From the NCBI GenBank assembly GCA_963847345.1, contig CAWJZU010000022.1, positions 496,001 through 560,000 on the forward strand: a stretch of DNA of 64,000 bases, read 5' to 3'. The notes under the pieces were generated by a model. The model saw only the letters and a program-made list of their open reading frames with translations, was not told the origin of the DNA and ran no database searches. This DNA comes from DATARH01 sp963847345. GTDB taxonomy: Bacteria; Pseudomonadota; Alphaproteobacteria; ATCC43930; CGMCC-115725. Below, in pieces: positions 1-9,567 of this stretch. Every line of letters begins with the position of its first letter. Position 1 is the stretch's first letter. Both the position numbers and the translations under genes were made by a program.

Positions 1-22
1 GGGTGAGCGGATAGCGGAAGGT

Positions 23-73
23 CTCCTGTCTGAGAGGATTGTGGGTGTTGAAGCCCAACCCTCAGGACAGGAG
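23..73. repeat. Hairpin upstream of the integrase remnant
   Basis: An imperfect inverted repeat, CTCCTGTCTGAGAGG at 23-37 against CCTCAGGACAGGAG at 60-73, just before the integrase start at 81. The inner part (GGGTGTTG / CAACCC) also pairs with a bulge. It probably belongs to the end or leader of the IS91-type element. Whether it acts as a terminus, a leader attenuator or a protein site cannot be told from sequence. Confidence 0.45.
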
Positions 74-80
74 CCCCCCG

Positions 81-943
81 ATGGCCGAGATGAGCCCTCT
101 GCGCCGCCGCATGATCGAGGACATGACGGTCCGCAATCTGTCGCCGGCGACGCAACGATCCTACGTCCACGCCGTCAGCGAAGTTCAGCCGATATTTCGG
201 CCGCTCGCCGGACCGGCTGGGCCTGGAGGACGTGCGCGCCTTCCAGGTCCATCTGGTGTCGACCGGCATCTCGTGGCCGGCGCTGAACCAGACGGTCTGT
301 GCGCTGCGGTTCTTCTATGGCGTCACGCTCGGGCATGGCGAGATCCCGGAGCGCATTCCCTACGCCCGGGAGCCGCGCAAGCTGCCGGTGGTGCTGAGCG
401 CCGACGAGGTCGTGCGCTTTCTCGAGGCGGTGCCGAGCCTGAAGACCCGCGCCGCGCTGACGACCGCCTATGCGGCGGGGCTGCGCGCCTCCGAGGCGGT
501 CGGCCTCAAGGTGGGCGATATCGACAGCGGCCGGATGGTCATCCGGGTCGAGCACGGCAAGGGCGGCAAGGACCGCTACGTCATGCTGTCGGCGCAGCTG
601 CTCGGCATCCTGCGCACCTACTGGCGTCTGGCCCGGCCCAGCACTGGCTCTTTCCCGGCCGCGACGAGACGAAAGCCGATCGACGTCCAGGTGCTGCATG
701 CGGCCTGCCGCTCGGCCTGCGCCGCGGCCGGGCTTGGCCAAGCGGGTGACGGTGCACACGCTGCGGCACAGCTTCGCCACCCATCTGCTGGAGAGCGGCA
801 CCGATATCCGCATCATTCAGGTGCTGCTCGGCCACGACAACCTGTCGAGCACGGCGCGCTACACGCGGGTCTCGAACGGCCTGATCCGGCGGACGGAGAG
901 CCCGCTCGACCGGCTGACGCTGGAGGTCGTGCCGCCCGCCTGA
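81..943 (+). pseudogene. Tyrosine recombinase (integrase) of an IS91-type element, frameshifted
   Basis: A phage-integrase-family recombinase of about 285 residues split over three frames. The N-terminal SAM-like domain begins MAEMSPLRRRMIEDMTVRNL, leaves frame near 185-235, continues in a second frame, and leaves again near 735. The catalytic set is recognisable: Arg in GLRASE, Lys in GKGGKDR, HxxR in HTLRHSFATHL, His in LLGHDN and the nucleophile Tyr in TARYTRV. Its stop lies 13 bases before the IS91 transposase start, a common int-tnp pairing. As written it cannot make a full protein; the frameshifts may be real decay or consensus errors. Family call is firm. Confidence 0.85.
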
Positions 944-955
944 TCCGGCGGCACC

Positions 956-2141
956 ATGTCGGCCGGCCTGGAAGTGGCGGATGTCTTCCGCCGCCACGGC
1001 GAGCCTATCGCCGCGCGCATGACGGTCACCTGGGCCGCGTCGAGCGGCGGGTGATGAGCGCCATCGAGCTGTGCCGGACGGCGGCGCTGGGCGGCCACAC
1101 CGAGGCCTGCGCCGATTGCGGCCTCGTCCGCATGCGCCTACAACTCCTGCCGCAACCGGCATTGCCCGAAGTGCCAGGGCAGGCGCGCGCCGAGTGGCTC
1201 GCGGCCCGGCAGGCCGAGCTGCTGCCGGTGCCGTACTTCCACGTCGTCTTCACGCTGCCGGCGCCGGTGGCCGAGATCGCCTTCCAGAACAAGGCAGACG
1301 GTCTACGCCATCCTGTTCCGCACCGCGGCCGAGACGCTGCGCACCATCGCCGCCGACCCGAAGCATCTCGGCGCCGAGATCGGCCTCGTCGCCGTGCTCC
1401 ACACCTGGGGCCAGAACCTGCACCATCATCCGCATGTCCATTGCGTCGTGCCCGGCGGCGGCCCGCTCGCCTCGACGGCACGCGCTGGGTCGCCTGCCGC
1501 CCCGGCTTCTTCCTGCCGGTGCGCGTGCTCTCGCGCCTCTTCCGGCGGCTGTTCCTCGACGAGCTGCGCGCCGCCTTCGAGGCCGGCGAGCTCGGCTTCT
1601 TCGGCGATCTCGCCGCGCTCGCCGAACCCGCCAGCTTCGCCCGCCGCCTCCGCGACTGCGGCGGGTCGAGTGGGTCGTCTATGCCAAGCCACCCTTCGGC
1701 GGGCCGGAGCAGGTGCTGGCCTATCTCGGCCGCTACACCCACCGCGTCGCCATCGCCAACTCCCGCCTGGTCAGCTGACCGAGGACGCGGTCGCCTTCCG
1801 CTGGAAGGATTATCGCCACCACGGCAAGACGAAGGTCATGACCCTCGCCGCCGACGAGTTCATCCGCCGCTTCCTGCTGCACACCCTGCCGGACGGCTTC
1901 CATCGCATCCGCCACTACGGCTTCCTCGCCAACGGCCATCGCGCCGCGAAGCTGGCGCTCTGCCGCCAGCTGCTCGGCGCGCCTCGCCGAGCATCGAGCC
2001 CGCGCCGACAGGTCGAGGATGACGCGAGCCACGCACGCGTCCGATCGCTGCCCCTGCTGCGGCGGCGCCATGGTCTACGCTCGCCATCCTGCCGCGCCCG
2101 TCGCTCCGTCGCGCCAGCCGTTCTGGGACGACACCTCGTGA
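956..2141 (+). pseudogene. IS91 family transposase, multiply frameshifted
   Basis: HUH-type rolling-circle transposase fragments in consecutive frames. In order: MSAGLEVADVFRRHGE at the start, an N-terminal zinc-binding region (CADCG, then NRHCPKCQG reconstructed across a shift), the segment LPVPYFHVVFTLPAPVAEI, the metal-binding HUH-like motif NLHHHPHVHCVVPGGG, the tyrosine motif AYLGRYTHRVAIAN, and a C-terminal CPCCGG ribbon ending FWDDTS. At least six frame changes are needed, more than in any other gene here, so true inactivation is likely even if some shifts are errors. It follows the recombinase remnant at 81-943 and is probably one element with it. Exact element ends were not found. 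Confidence 0.85.
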
Positions 2142-2440
2142 TGCGCCGGCGCATTCGACAGCACCGCATCGTCAGCACCGGCACGCCGACGCGCGCCGGC
2201 GGGATCGCCTTGCCTTCGCCGTCAAAGCGCCGATCCGGCCAGAGCGCAACGGTCGGCGACGCGATCTGATCAGCCTGCGCTCCGGCCACGCTCCGCCGCT
2301 CACCAATCGGCTCACCGCCGATCGCAATCGACGGCCAATGACCGCACAGCCGCCCGCCGATCGGCGTCTCGGACCAAGCTGCGCAGCACACAATCCCCAT
2401 AGCCGCCCGCCATCCCGCGGGTTCGCTCAATCCGGCTTCA
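2142..2440. other. Gap between IS91 remnant and DUF3987 region
   Basis: About 300 bases without a recognisable gene. It presumably contains the 3' end of the IS91-type element and the junction to the DUF3987 region. No convincing inverted repeat, promoter or RNA was seen. Confidence 0.4.
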
Positions 2441-3604
2441 ATGAGGTCGCGCTCTGCGCCGCCAGCACCTTCCGTGCCGCGCGACCTCACAGAAGCCTCC
2501 AGATTCCAGGCACGGACGATTTGTGGTTCAAGATGCTCGCTGGGCTGGGGCCAGCAAGCATGCCAAGACCCTATTCACAGGATTTGCGGGACCCGGCTGA
2601 ACGAGGTGACCATCGAGCGCGTCGCGACATTGCTCGCCAGCGCGGCCCCGAAGCGTTTGCTTGTCGTGCGCGATGAGTTGGCCGGCTGGATCACCGGCAT
2701 GAACAGCTACAACGATGCCGGCCGCGCATTCTGGGTCGAGGCCTTCGGCGGGCGGCCATACCGGGTTGAGCGGCAGAAAAATCCCGAGCCGATCATCGTG
2801 CCACGGCTTGCCGTCTCGGTATTCGGAGGCGTGCAGCCGGATCGGCTCGGGCCGCTCATGCGCGAGGCTGGCGACGGGCTGCTTGCCCGAATTCTAGGGT
2901 CCTGGCCGGACCCGATAGCGTTCCGCCTGTCGCACCGGGCGCCCAATTCAGCATGGGCGATCGAGGCTCTCGACCGGCTCCGTCGGCTCGATCTGCAAAC
3001 CGGCAATCCGCTGCAGCCGATCATGGTACCGCTGGCCCGCGACGCGCTGGCGCTGCTTGAGGAGTTCGCGCAAGGCGCACAAGAGCGGCAGACTTCATCC
3101 GGCGGCCTTATGCGGTCGGCGCTGGGCAAGGCTCGCGGCCTCGCGCTGCGGTTGTCGCTGGTCATCGAGCTGCTTTGGTGGTGCGGCCGGGAAGGGATGA
3201 CACCCGGCCAACGCAGATAAGCGCCGCCGCCTTCGCCGCCGCTGCCCTGCAGCTTGATGACTATTTCGTGCCGATGGCGGACCGGGTTTATGGCGACGCC
3301 GCCGTGAGGCTACGCGACCGGAACGCCGCGACACTGGCCCGGTGGATCATCAAAGAGCATCCCTCGGATGTTAGCGTTCGAAGCCTTCGGCGCGAAGTGC
3401 GCCTGCCCGGACTGAACACGTCTGGAGGCGATACACGAAGCCGCGCTCGTCCTGGTCGATGCCGAATGGCTCGCGAAACCACCGCCCGGCGTCGGGCATC
3501 GCGGGCGGTCCGCGTACCCGATAAACCCGCGCGTCTGGAGGGCACCCCGCCGTGAGCATCTGGGCAGAGCGCTTCGCCGCTCTTTCCGGCACCCGTGCCA
3601 ATAG
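2441..3604 (+). pseudogene. DUF3987 family protein, C-terminal part, frameshifted
   Basis: Fragment of a DUF3987 protein, a family typical of phages, plasmids and integrated islands and thought to be replication/primase-associated. Homology-like text begins near 2597 (LNEVTIERVATLLAS) and includes the family signature VRDELAGWI, AFWVEAFGGRPY and VSVFGGVQPDRL. The frame changes near 3215 and again near 3415; the last segment reads EAALVLVDAEWL and YPINPRVW, the usual C-terminal ending, with stop at 3602-3604. The N-terminal half is missing, probably lost at the junction with the IS91 remnant. The next frame starts inside its tail, an operon-like overlap. Function in this cell is probably lost. 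Confidence 0.7.
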
Positions 3605-3991
3605 TGCCAAAAGCGCCAATAGGTCGGACTGCGGGAGGCCGGACCTTTTGGCAGCAATTGGCAAAGTGTCCCTGCCAAAAGGTCGGCGGTTCCGATCGCG
3701 CCGAAACCGGCAGAAATCTTGGATTTCGCGAACAGCGCCGGACCTTCTGGCACTATTGGCACTTTTCGCAACGGCCGGGATGCAGAGAACGAACAGCGGC
3801 TTGCGACCGAGCCTGAGCCGGCGCCGCCAGTTGTGCCAATAGCTGCCGAAAGGTCGGATCACCTCGAGGAGCGCGCCGCGATTGACCGGGACGGCGCCGA
3901 CCTTGTGATGGTGACTGGCGCGCGCCAACGGTTCCGCCGCCGAGCGTTGCCGCCCGGCACCGTGTCGCTTTGGAAGCTGGCCCGGCAATGA
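3552..3991 (+). pseudogene. Small hypothetical protein downstream of DUF3987, frameshifted
   Basis: Starts GTG (SIWAERFAALSGTRANSAK) inside the DUF3987 tail. After a shift near 3790 it can be read to the TGA at 3989-3991 (ends LPPGTVSLWKLARQ). The middle holds repeated nucleotide words of the type ACCTTTTGGCA / TGCCAAAAGGTC and GGCACTATTGGCAC at about 3595-3760, which make both strands open. That Ser/Ala/Asn-rich repeat text often sits beside DUF3987 genes, but no domain is recognised. The overlap on both sides is the best support for real coding. Confidence 0.4.
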
Positions 3992-4239
3992 GCAAAGAGA
4001 GCGTAAAGCGCACGAAGAGCCCCGCGCTGGAAACTGTTGAGATTCCAGAACCCGGCATGCAGGAGGCGAAACTCAAAGCGCTGGGCGGTTCGTGCAGCGA
4101 TGACTTTAACACGGTCGGAGCGCCGCTGGGCAATCGGAATGCACCACGGCTCGGCCAGTTCACGGCGGAAGCCATTGCGGACCGCCGGGCGATCCGAGCC
4201 TTGTTGCGCGAAAGCCGCGATTTGATGCAGACGATCTAG
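3988..4239 (+). CDS. Small conserved hypothetical protein of DUF3987 islands
   Basis: An 83-residue basic protein starting MSKESVKRTK. Its ATG overlaps the preceding TGA (ATGA), indicating translational coupling. The central block GAPLGNRNAPRLGQFTAEAI followed by RRAIRALLRESRDLM resembles a short protein recurrently found next to DUF3987 genes in alphaproteobacterial islands; the GNRNA...GxxTAEA pattern also resembles small phage DNA-binding or terminase-small-like proteins. No assigned function. The IS1380 element begins directly after its stop, so the C-terminus could have been altered by insertion. Confidence 0.55.
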   Translation: MSKESVKRTKSPALETVEIPEPGMQEAKLKALGGSCSDDFNTVGAPLGNRNAPRLGQFTAEAIADRRAIRALLRESRDLMQTI

Positions 4240-4343
4240 CCCGGATTATGCGTGAGGGTTGGCGGGTGTAGCGCAAGCGCTTGATCGTGCGTAGGATTCG
4301 GTTGCTGACGCTAATCCTTCGATCGTCGGAGGCGACACCCGCC

Positions 4344-5680
4344 ATGGTTGATGCTACGCCGCTTCTGCCCGGTCTGTCAGCGGTTCAGGGCAAGGCCGTC
4401 ATCGCGCGTTTTGACGGCGGGCGACTGTCCTCGGAGGGCGGGCTGTTGGCGCTGCGCGAGATCGAGCGCCGGCTGGGCTTGGCCGATTGGCTGGCGGCCT
4501 GCCTCAAGGACCCGCGGGCGCCGGAGAAGGTTGTGCATCGCTTGGCCGAGATCATCCGCTTTCGGATGCTGATGATCGCCGCCGGTTATGAGGACGGCAA
4601 CGACGCCGACGCGCTGCGCGGCGACCGATGTTCAAGCTAGCGCTCGACCGCTTGCCGTCGGATGAAGAACTGTGCTCGCAATCGACGATCTCGCGGCTGG
4701 AAAACCTGCCCGACATTCGGGCCCTGTTGCGCCTCGGGCGGGCGCTGATCGAGCAGTATTGCGGCTCGTTTCGGCAGGTGCCGAAGCAAATCGTCCTCGA
4801 TATCGACGATACCTTTGACCGCGTGCATGGCGAGCAGCAGTTGCGCCTGTTCAACGCCTATCATGATGATTACGGCTTCCAACCGATTGTCGTCTTCGAC
4901 GGCGAGGGACGGTTCGTGACCGCGCTGCTGCGGCCCGGCAAGCGGCCGGGCGGGCGCGAGATCGCCGCCTTCGTGCGCCGCCTGGTGGGCGCTATCCGCC
5001 CCCAGTGGCCCAGGGTCGAGATCCTGCTGCGCGCCGACAGCCATTATGCCGCCCCCGCAGTCTTCGATTGGTGCCGCGTCAACCGCGTCGATTGGGTGCT
5101 CGGCCTCGCCTCCAATCCGGCATTGCGCCGTCATGTCGCTGCGCTGGAGAAAACCACCGCCGAGCGCTTCCGGGCGGCGCCCAAGCGCGGCAAGTTACGG
5201 CGCTTGCGCAATTCTACGATGCCGCCCACAGCTGGAGCCGGGTCGAGCGCATCATCGCCCGGGTCGAGGCAGGACCCGAGGGCACCGACACCCGCTTTAT
5301 CGTGACCAATCTCGAAGGGGGCCGCGCCAAGCATCTCTACAAGGGGCTCTACTGCGCGCGCGGCCGGGCGGAGAACCACATCAAGGCGTGGAAAAACCAC
5401 CTCGCTGCCGACCGAACCTCCTGCCACGCGGCCGAGGCCAACCAGTTCCGCCTGTTCTGCACGCCGGCGCCTACTGGCTGTTGTGGTCGATGCGACGCCT
5501 GATGCCGCCGCGCTCCGCTTGGCGTGTCATGCAGTTCGACACCTTGCGGCTGCGCCTGTTGAAACTCGCCGCCCGCGTTGTGAACTGAAAAAGCAGGTAA
5601 AGATTCACCTGCCGTCGAGTTCCCCCGATCAGGCGATCTTTGCCATGCTGCTCGACCGCCTGCCGCGCCTGATCACCTGA
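4344..5680 (+). pseudogene. IS1380 family transposase, frameshifted
   Basis: DDE transposase of about 445 residues. It starts MVDATPLLPGLSAVQGKAV and carries the IS1380 blocks FDGGRLSSEGGLLALREIE, LDIDDTFDRVHGEQQ (first catalytic Asp), ILLRADSHYAAPAVFDWC (second Asp) and the CARGRAENHIKAWK region (Glu). Frame changes occur near 4625, 5205, 5455 and 5580; the last segment ends IFAMLLDRLPRLIT. The element probably runs from about 4239 (TAGCCCGGATTATGCG) to about 5800, but matching terminal repeats were not clear. It sits between the DUF3987 cluster and restriction-gene debris. Confidence 0.85.
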
Positions 5681-6010
5681 AAACCGGGGCATGTGCCCCG
5701 TCCGCTCCCCGCAACCGCCAACACCTAGCTGATCCCGCTTCAAAAAACTGCCGCCGCAGGATCGACGTGCATGCCTCGGCAACCAAAACGGGAGCGCTAT
5801 GATCTACGCAATGGACCCGTATTTTTGTCCTGCATAGATCGGGCTAGGAGGGTCTACACCGCAAAAAGGCGGCCCGCTCGGCGGCACGAGATTGCCGTGC
5901 TCATCCGCCCAACTGATGAGGTTGTGAACGGAGGGCGGGATCGATTCCTTTGCCGTATGGGCCGGACATGCGCTAGATTTAGATCTTTAGCGAACACGCA
6001 TATTCAGAGG
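5681..6010. other. IS1380 right flank and junction
   Basis: No gene. The first ~130 bases (with the palindrome CCGGGGCATGTGCCCCG at 5684-5700) look like the non-coding right end of the IS1380 element. The rest, up to the restriction-gene remnant, holds open frames with no recognisable family. Confidence 0.45.
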
Positions 6011-6262
6011 GTGGGGATAGTCGAGAGCTTTTTCGAGCGGCCGATCCTCAACTCGCCATACGCCTATCCCGGCCGGCGTTGGGAACTCGACCCTGACGGC
6101 CAGCCGACAAATCGCATCATCGACGCGCGCCGCCGATCGGCGCTGATCACGCCGGTTCCGAAACCGGAAAAACGGCGTCGGCCGAGGGAGCAAGCCGAAT
6201 TGGCCCTCGGCGACGCCGACGGGTTGTCGAGTCCGCAACGGAGCACGCTCGATGGAGGCCCG
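6011..6262 (+). pseudogene. Type III restriction enzyme (Res) N-terminal remnant
   Basis: About 80 residues matching the extreme N-terminus of large DEAD/DEAH-type restriction subunits: ERPILNSPYAYPGRRWELD, then GQPTNRIIDARRRSALITPVPKP and a KRRR tail with QAELALGDADGLSS. A possible GTG start lies at 6011. Everything after this region (the helicase and nuclease domains, roughly 900 residues in the family) is absent; within 40 bases the text changes to hsdM-like sequence. It is therefore a stub left by deletion. Confidence 0.6.
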
Positions 6263-6297
6263 CAACGGATCGTTAGAACCGAGTCTTTGGGGGGATG

Positions 6298-6739
6298 CGT
6301 GGCAGCGAATAGCAAGAGAAACGGCCGGGAGACGGCGCCGAAACTGTCATTCGAGACGACGCTGTGGGCGGCGGCGGACAAGCTGTGCGCTGAGGCTCGG
6401 GCGGCATGTTGGTGCAGTCGGAGCGGTTCGTCGAGGCGCATAACGGCAACCGCAACGATGTCTCGATCTTCGGCCAGGAGTCGAACCCTACGACATGGCG
6501 GCTTGCGAAGATGAACCTCGCGATCCGCGGCATCGAGGCCGATCTCGGACCGAAATGGGCGGACAGCTTCCACGAGGACCTGCACCCCGGCCTGAAGGCG
6601 GATTTTGTCCTCGCCAACCCGCCGTTCAAGGACACGATTGGGCGGCGAGCGGATGCGCCAGGGCGAGCGCTGGCCATACGGCGTACCGCCGGCCGGCAAC
6701 GCCAATTTCGCCTGGGTGCAGCCTTCAACGAGCAGCCGT
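6298..6739 (+). pseudogene. hsdM: Type I restriction-modification methylase (HsdM), internally deleted
   Basis: The N-terminal helix of HsdM (SFETTLWAAADKLCAEA, about 6345-6400) is joined directly to the methylase core GGMLVQSERFVEAH, FGQESNPTTWRLAKMNLAIR and the N6-adenine motif IV ADFVLANPPF (near 6600-6630). Between them some 200 residues of a normal HsdM, including the AdoMet-binding motif I, are missing. A further frameshift near 6640 leads into GERMRQGERWPYGVPPAGNA and NFAWVQ before the frame closes at 6739. No hsdS or hsdR follows. This is a dead remnant. Confidence 0.7.
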
Positions 6740-7141
6740 TGACTTTGTGATCCGCCAGGCGGAGTTCCTTGCGGGAGGTTTAAGCTAACCGCTGCACGGC
6801 CAGTCGGAGTGTCAGAAAGGCGCATAGCTGGACGAGCGGCGCCCACGCCTCTTGAGGCGCGTCTGAAGTAGGCTGAAATGAATGGCGGTAGGGCGCAAGA
6901 CCGGAAGTCGCGAGAAGGGCACACCTAACAAAACTACGAAGGCGAAGGAATTGATCCTCGGCGCTTTGTCGGATGCTAGCGGGCAGTGTCACCTCGCGCG
7001 AGCTGGTTCTCGGCTACATTGCTGCACTCGCCGCCGGTGCGCTGGATGCTACTATCGGCGGCTGACGCTGCCTTCCCCGCCAACCCTTTGCGGCCCAAAT
7101 GCAGCTTGCTGCGCGCGCCCCGAAGGCGCACATTCTCCCCG
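6740..7141. other. Gap with a possible phage-protein scrap
   Basis: No complete gene. At 6882-6985 a short frame starts MAVGRKTGSREKGTPNKTTK and continues AKELILGALSDASG. This is the N-terminal signature of small phage or island proteins that begin with a GRKxGxxKGTPNK tail, but the sequence then loses similarity. The rest shows nothing recognisable. Confidence 0.35.
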
Positions 7142-7674
7142 ATGATTTGCTTCCGCTTCAATGCCGAGAAGGCATATCAGGCCATCCTTTGGATGCTGGG
7201 GGAGGCGGGCTCGCTCGATCTGCATGCCGTCCTCAAAGCCTGCTACTTTGCCGATAAGAGCCATTTGAACGAATATGGACGCCCAGTATTCGGCGCTGTC
7301 TACCGTGCAATGAAATATGGTCCGGTGCCGCTCGAAATATATGAGATGCTGAAGGGCGAGCCTTTATGGCTCTGGGAAACCAAACAGGAAGGTTTTCCTT
7401 GGTGTGTGCGTAGCCAGGGGCGAATTGAACCGGACGCGGCGCTGCCACGGCCCAATCTCGGCGTATTCTCCGAAAGCGACCTGGAACACCTGAGGGCCGG
7501 ATTTGCTCGCGCGCGATCGATGACGTTCAATGAGCAACTCGAGAGACGCATGGGCGCGACTGGCAAAGAGCCAATCTCGGCACCATGGATTATGCCGATA
7601 TGATCGACGACGGGCCGGATCGCGACGAGAAGATCGAAGACCTGCTCGGCGTCGCCTCCCGCATGGTGATCTGA
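7142..7674 (+). CDS. panA: Panacea-domain (DUF4065, SocA-like) antitoxin, frameshifted near the C-terminus
   Basis: About 175 residues of a Panacea/DUF4065 protein, the antitoxin domain that neutralises many unrelated toxins. It starts MICFRFNAEKAYQAILWML, then LDLHAVLKACYFADKSHLN and a YGRPVFGAVYRAMKYGPVP core, the family hallmark. The uninterrupted frame ends at 7603, but one frame change near 7535 leads into ETHGRDWQRANLGTMDYADM and a C-terminus ending DEKIEDLLGVASRMVI with a stop at 7672-7674, which fits the family far better. The next gene starts 4 bases later. The single shift may be a consensus error. A role as antitoxin is inferred from domain and position. Confidence 0.65.
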
Positions 7675-7678
7675 CTCG

Positions 7679-8065
7679 GTGCCGGCGCCCCGCTGCGGCG
7701 ATGTTCTGCGGCTCTTTGACGGCACGCCCACGGGCCAAAACAAAGTCAGGATGTTCGTCTGTCTCGATCCCGAACAGGGATGGTGCGCCCGGATCGTAAG
7801 CCGACGACCGCGGCACGAACCTGTGGCGATTGCCCGGAACGATCACCCGTTTCTCGATCATGACAGCTACATCGAAACCGGAATACCTGTCGAATTTTAC
7901 GAGGGCGAGCTTGAGGATGCCGTAACCGAGGGGCGCCTCGTTGGGCAGATTTCGCCGGATACCGCGCGCCGGATCATTGCGGCTTGGGAGCGCGCGAAAG
8001 TGACGCCGCCCCATGCCCGAGACCCCGTTATCAGCCGGCTGAAGGAAGAGTTCGGAATTGCGTGA
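7679..8065 (+). CDS. Candidate toxin partner of the Panacea antitoxin
   Basis: A 128-residue protein starting with GTG four bases after the corrected antitoxin stop, the spacing of a coupled toxin-antitoxin pair. It begins PAPRCGDVLRLFDG, then a beta-rich stretch with NDHPFLDHDSYIETGIPVEF and a helical tail ISPDTARRIIAAWERA. The opening GDVL and beta-rich layout recall SH3-barrel toxins of the MazF/PemK type, and the HPFLDHDSY segment recurs in small uncharacterised proteins, but no catalytic residue can be assigned. The IS5 element inserted about 110 bases downstream. Toxin function is inferred from context only. Confidence 0.5.
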   Translation: MPAPRCGDVLRLFDGTPTGQNKVRMFVCLDPEQGWCARIVSRRPRHEPVAIARNDHPFLDHDSYIETGIPVEFYEGELEDAVTEGRLVGQISPDTARRIIAAWERAKVTPPHARDPVISRLKEEFGIA

Positions 8066-8173
8066 GCGAGCCTCAGGGCGCGACTTCTCGCGCTGGCGTG
8101 TGAACAGGAGTCGCCGGGCCAGCGCGATTGCCGCGCTCCTGACGCGGGCGACTTTGGTCCGCGGGATACCTAG

Positions 8174-9377
8174 GGAAACACCGAACAATGGCGGCGTAGG
8201 TGACGGTTCGGGGGCGGCTGCTAATATGCGACATCGGCGCTGCGAATAGCAGCCTACGTAAGCAAAAAGCCGGTTTGTACTGGGGTTTTTATTGTCGTTT
8301 TTGGGAGTAAGACAGATTCGGGCGTGATCAGACGTGGCCTTGCGCCAGCAGGGCTTTCTTGACGATCACCAGGTTGGCTAGGGCGAACAGGGTGCGCAGT
8401 TGCGCGGTGTTCTTGACCAGACCGCGATAGCGCAGCCTCTTATGCCGGAACAGGTTCTTGACGATGTGGAACGGGTGCTCGACCCAGGCCCGCACCTGCG
8501 CCAGCGCGCGCTCGACCGGCTCGGCCCAATCCCGCAGGGTTTTGGGCAACGCTTTGATGATGCTGCGCTTGATCGCGATGTTCCAGGAGACATCGCGATC
8601 CTCAAGTTCTGGCCGTTTGTCCGCTCCGGTGTAGCCGGCATCGGCGAAGACCGCCTCCTCGTGGCCGTGCAATAGGGAAGCTGTCTGATTGATGTCGGCT
8701 TCGTTGGCAGCGGTACCGACGAGGGCGTGCACCACCCCCGAGGCGACATCCACCCCGATATGCGCCTTCATCCCGAAGTGCCACTGGTTGCCCTTCTTGG
8801 TCTGGTGCATCTCCGGATCGCGGGCCTTCTTCTTGTTCTTTGTCGAAGGCGGTGCGGCTATGATTGACGTATCAACGATTGTGCCCTGGCGCATCAACAG
8901 ACCGCGCTCCTGCAGCATCGCGCCGACTTCGTCGAACAGTGCCCGGGTCAGGTCGTGCTCCTCCAGCCAATGGCGGAAGTTCAGCACCGTCGTCGCGTCC
9001 GGAACCGCCGTCACCGCCAGGTCGATCCCGGCAAAGCCGCGCAGCGCTTGGCTATCGTAGAGCGCGTCCTCCAAGGCCTCATCGGCCAGCCCGTACCACT
9101 GCTGCAAAAAGTACAGCCGCAGCATCCGCTCCAGCCCGATCGGCGGCCGACCGCGTTCGCCCTTCGGGTAGAACGGACGCAGCCGTTCAACCAGCCGCGC
9201 CCATGGCCACCACTTGCTCCATCTCGGCCAAAAACTTGTCGCGCCGTGTCTGCTTCTTCTTGCCGGCGTATTCCGCCTGCGAAAAGCTCCCCTGCCGCTG
9301 CATCGCGTCCCCCGCTCCTCCGGACCGAACGATCCTATCCGATGCTAGCGCCAGCAGCCGGATTTTTCAGTGTTTCC
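8174..9377 (-). mobile_element. IS5 family insertion sequence with terminal inverted repeats
   Basis: The left end reads GGAAACACCGAACAATGG from 8174, and the reverse complement of the right end reads GGAAACACTGAAAAATCC from 9377; 14 of 18 positions match. The bases just outside are CTAG (8170-8173) and TTAG (9378-9381), both of the form YTAR, the 4-base target duplicated by IS5-group elements. Length is 1204 bases. It holds one transposase gene on the minus strand. The one-base difference between the duplications suggests an old insertion or an error. Confidence 0.8.
8328..9303 (-). pseudogene. IS5 family transposase, one frameshift
   Basis: DDE transposase of about 325 residues. The N-terminus MQRQGSFSQAEYAGKKKQT starts at 9303; the rest runs from RMLRLYFLQQWYGLADEAL to the stop at 8328. 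The catalytic triad is visible: Asp in GTIVDTSIIAAP, Asp in AVFADAGYTGADKR and Glu in the RYRG/VKN region upstream of FALANLVIVKKALL. The frame breaks at the doubled C at 9207-9208 (plus strand); removing one C joins MEQVV to PWARLVERLRPFYPKGERGR and restores the whole family sequence. If that base is an error the element encodes an intact transposase. Confidence 0.85.
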
Positions 9378-9567
9378 TTAGGCAGATCGCCCGGTAGCCT
9401 CTGCGTTCCTTGCGCCGGCCTGCGGCATGGACGGAGCCGCATCCGCCCACGAACAGTAAATTCCGAAAAAAATCTGCATTTGTGATCTCCGTCACACAAT
9501 GAGGACGTCTCTCTGCGCTATCTCATCGTACATCGCTATTGCGGTGCAGCTTGGAAGGACGACGACA

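Noticed and set aside
3595..3760. Short repeated words resembling a CRISPR or iteron array
   Set aside because: Units (GGCACTATTGGCAC, CCTTTTGGCA) are irregularly spaced and in both orientations, with no constant spacer length; better explained by repetitive coding text after DUF3987.
5771..6010. Upstream part of an open frame leading into the Res stub
   Set aside because: Text before position 6011 resembles no restriction protein and belongs to the IS1380 flank.
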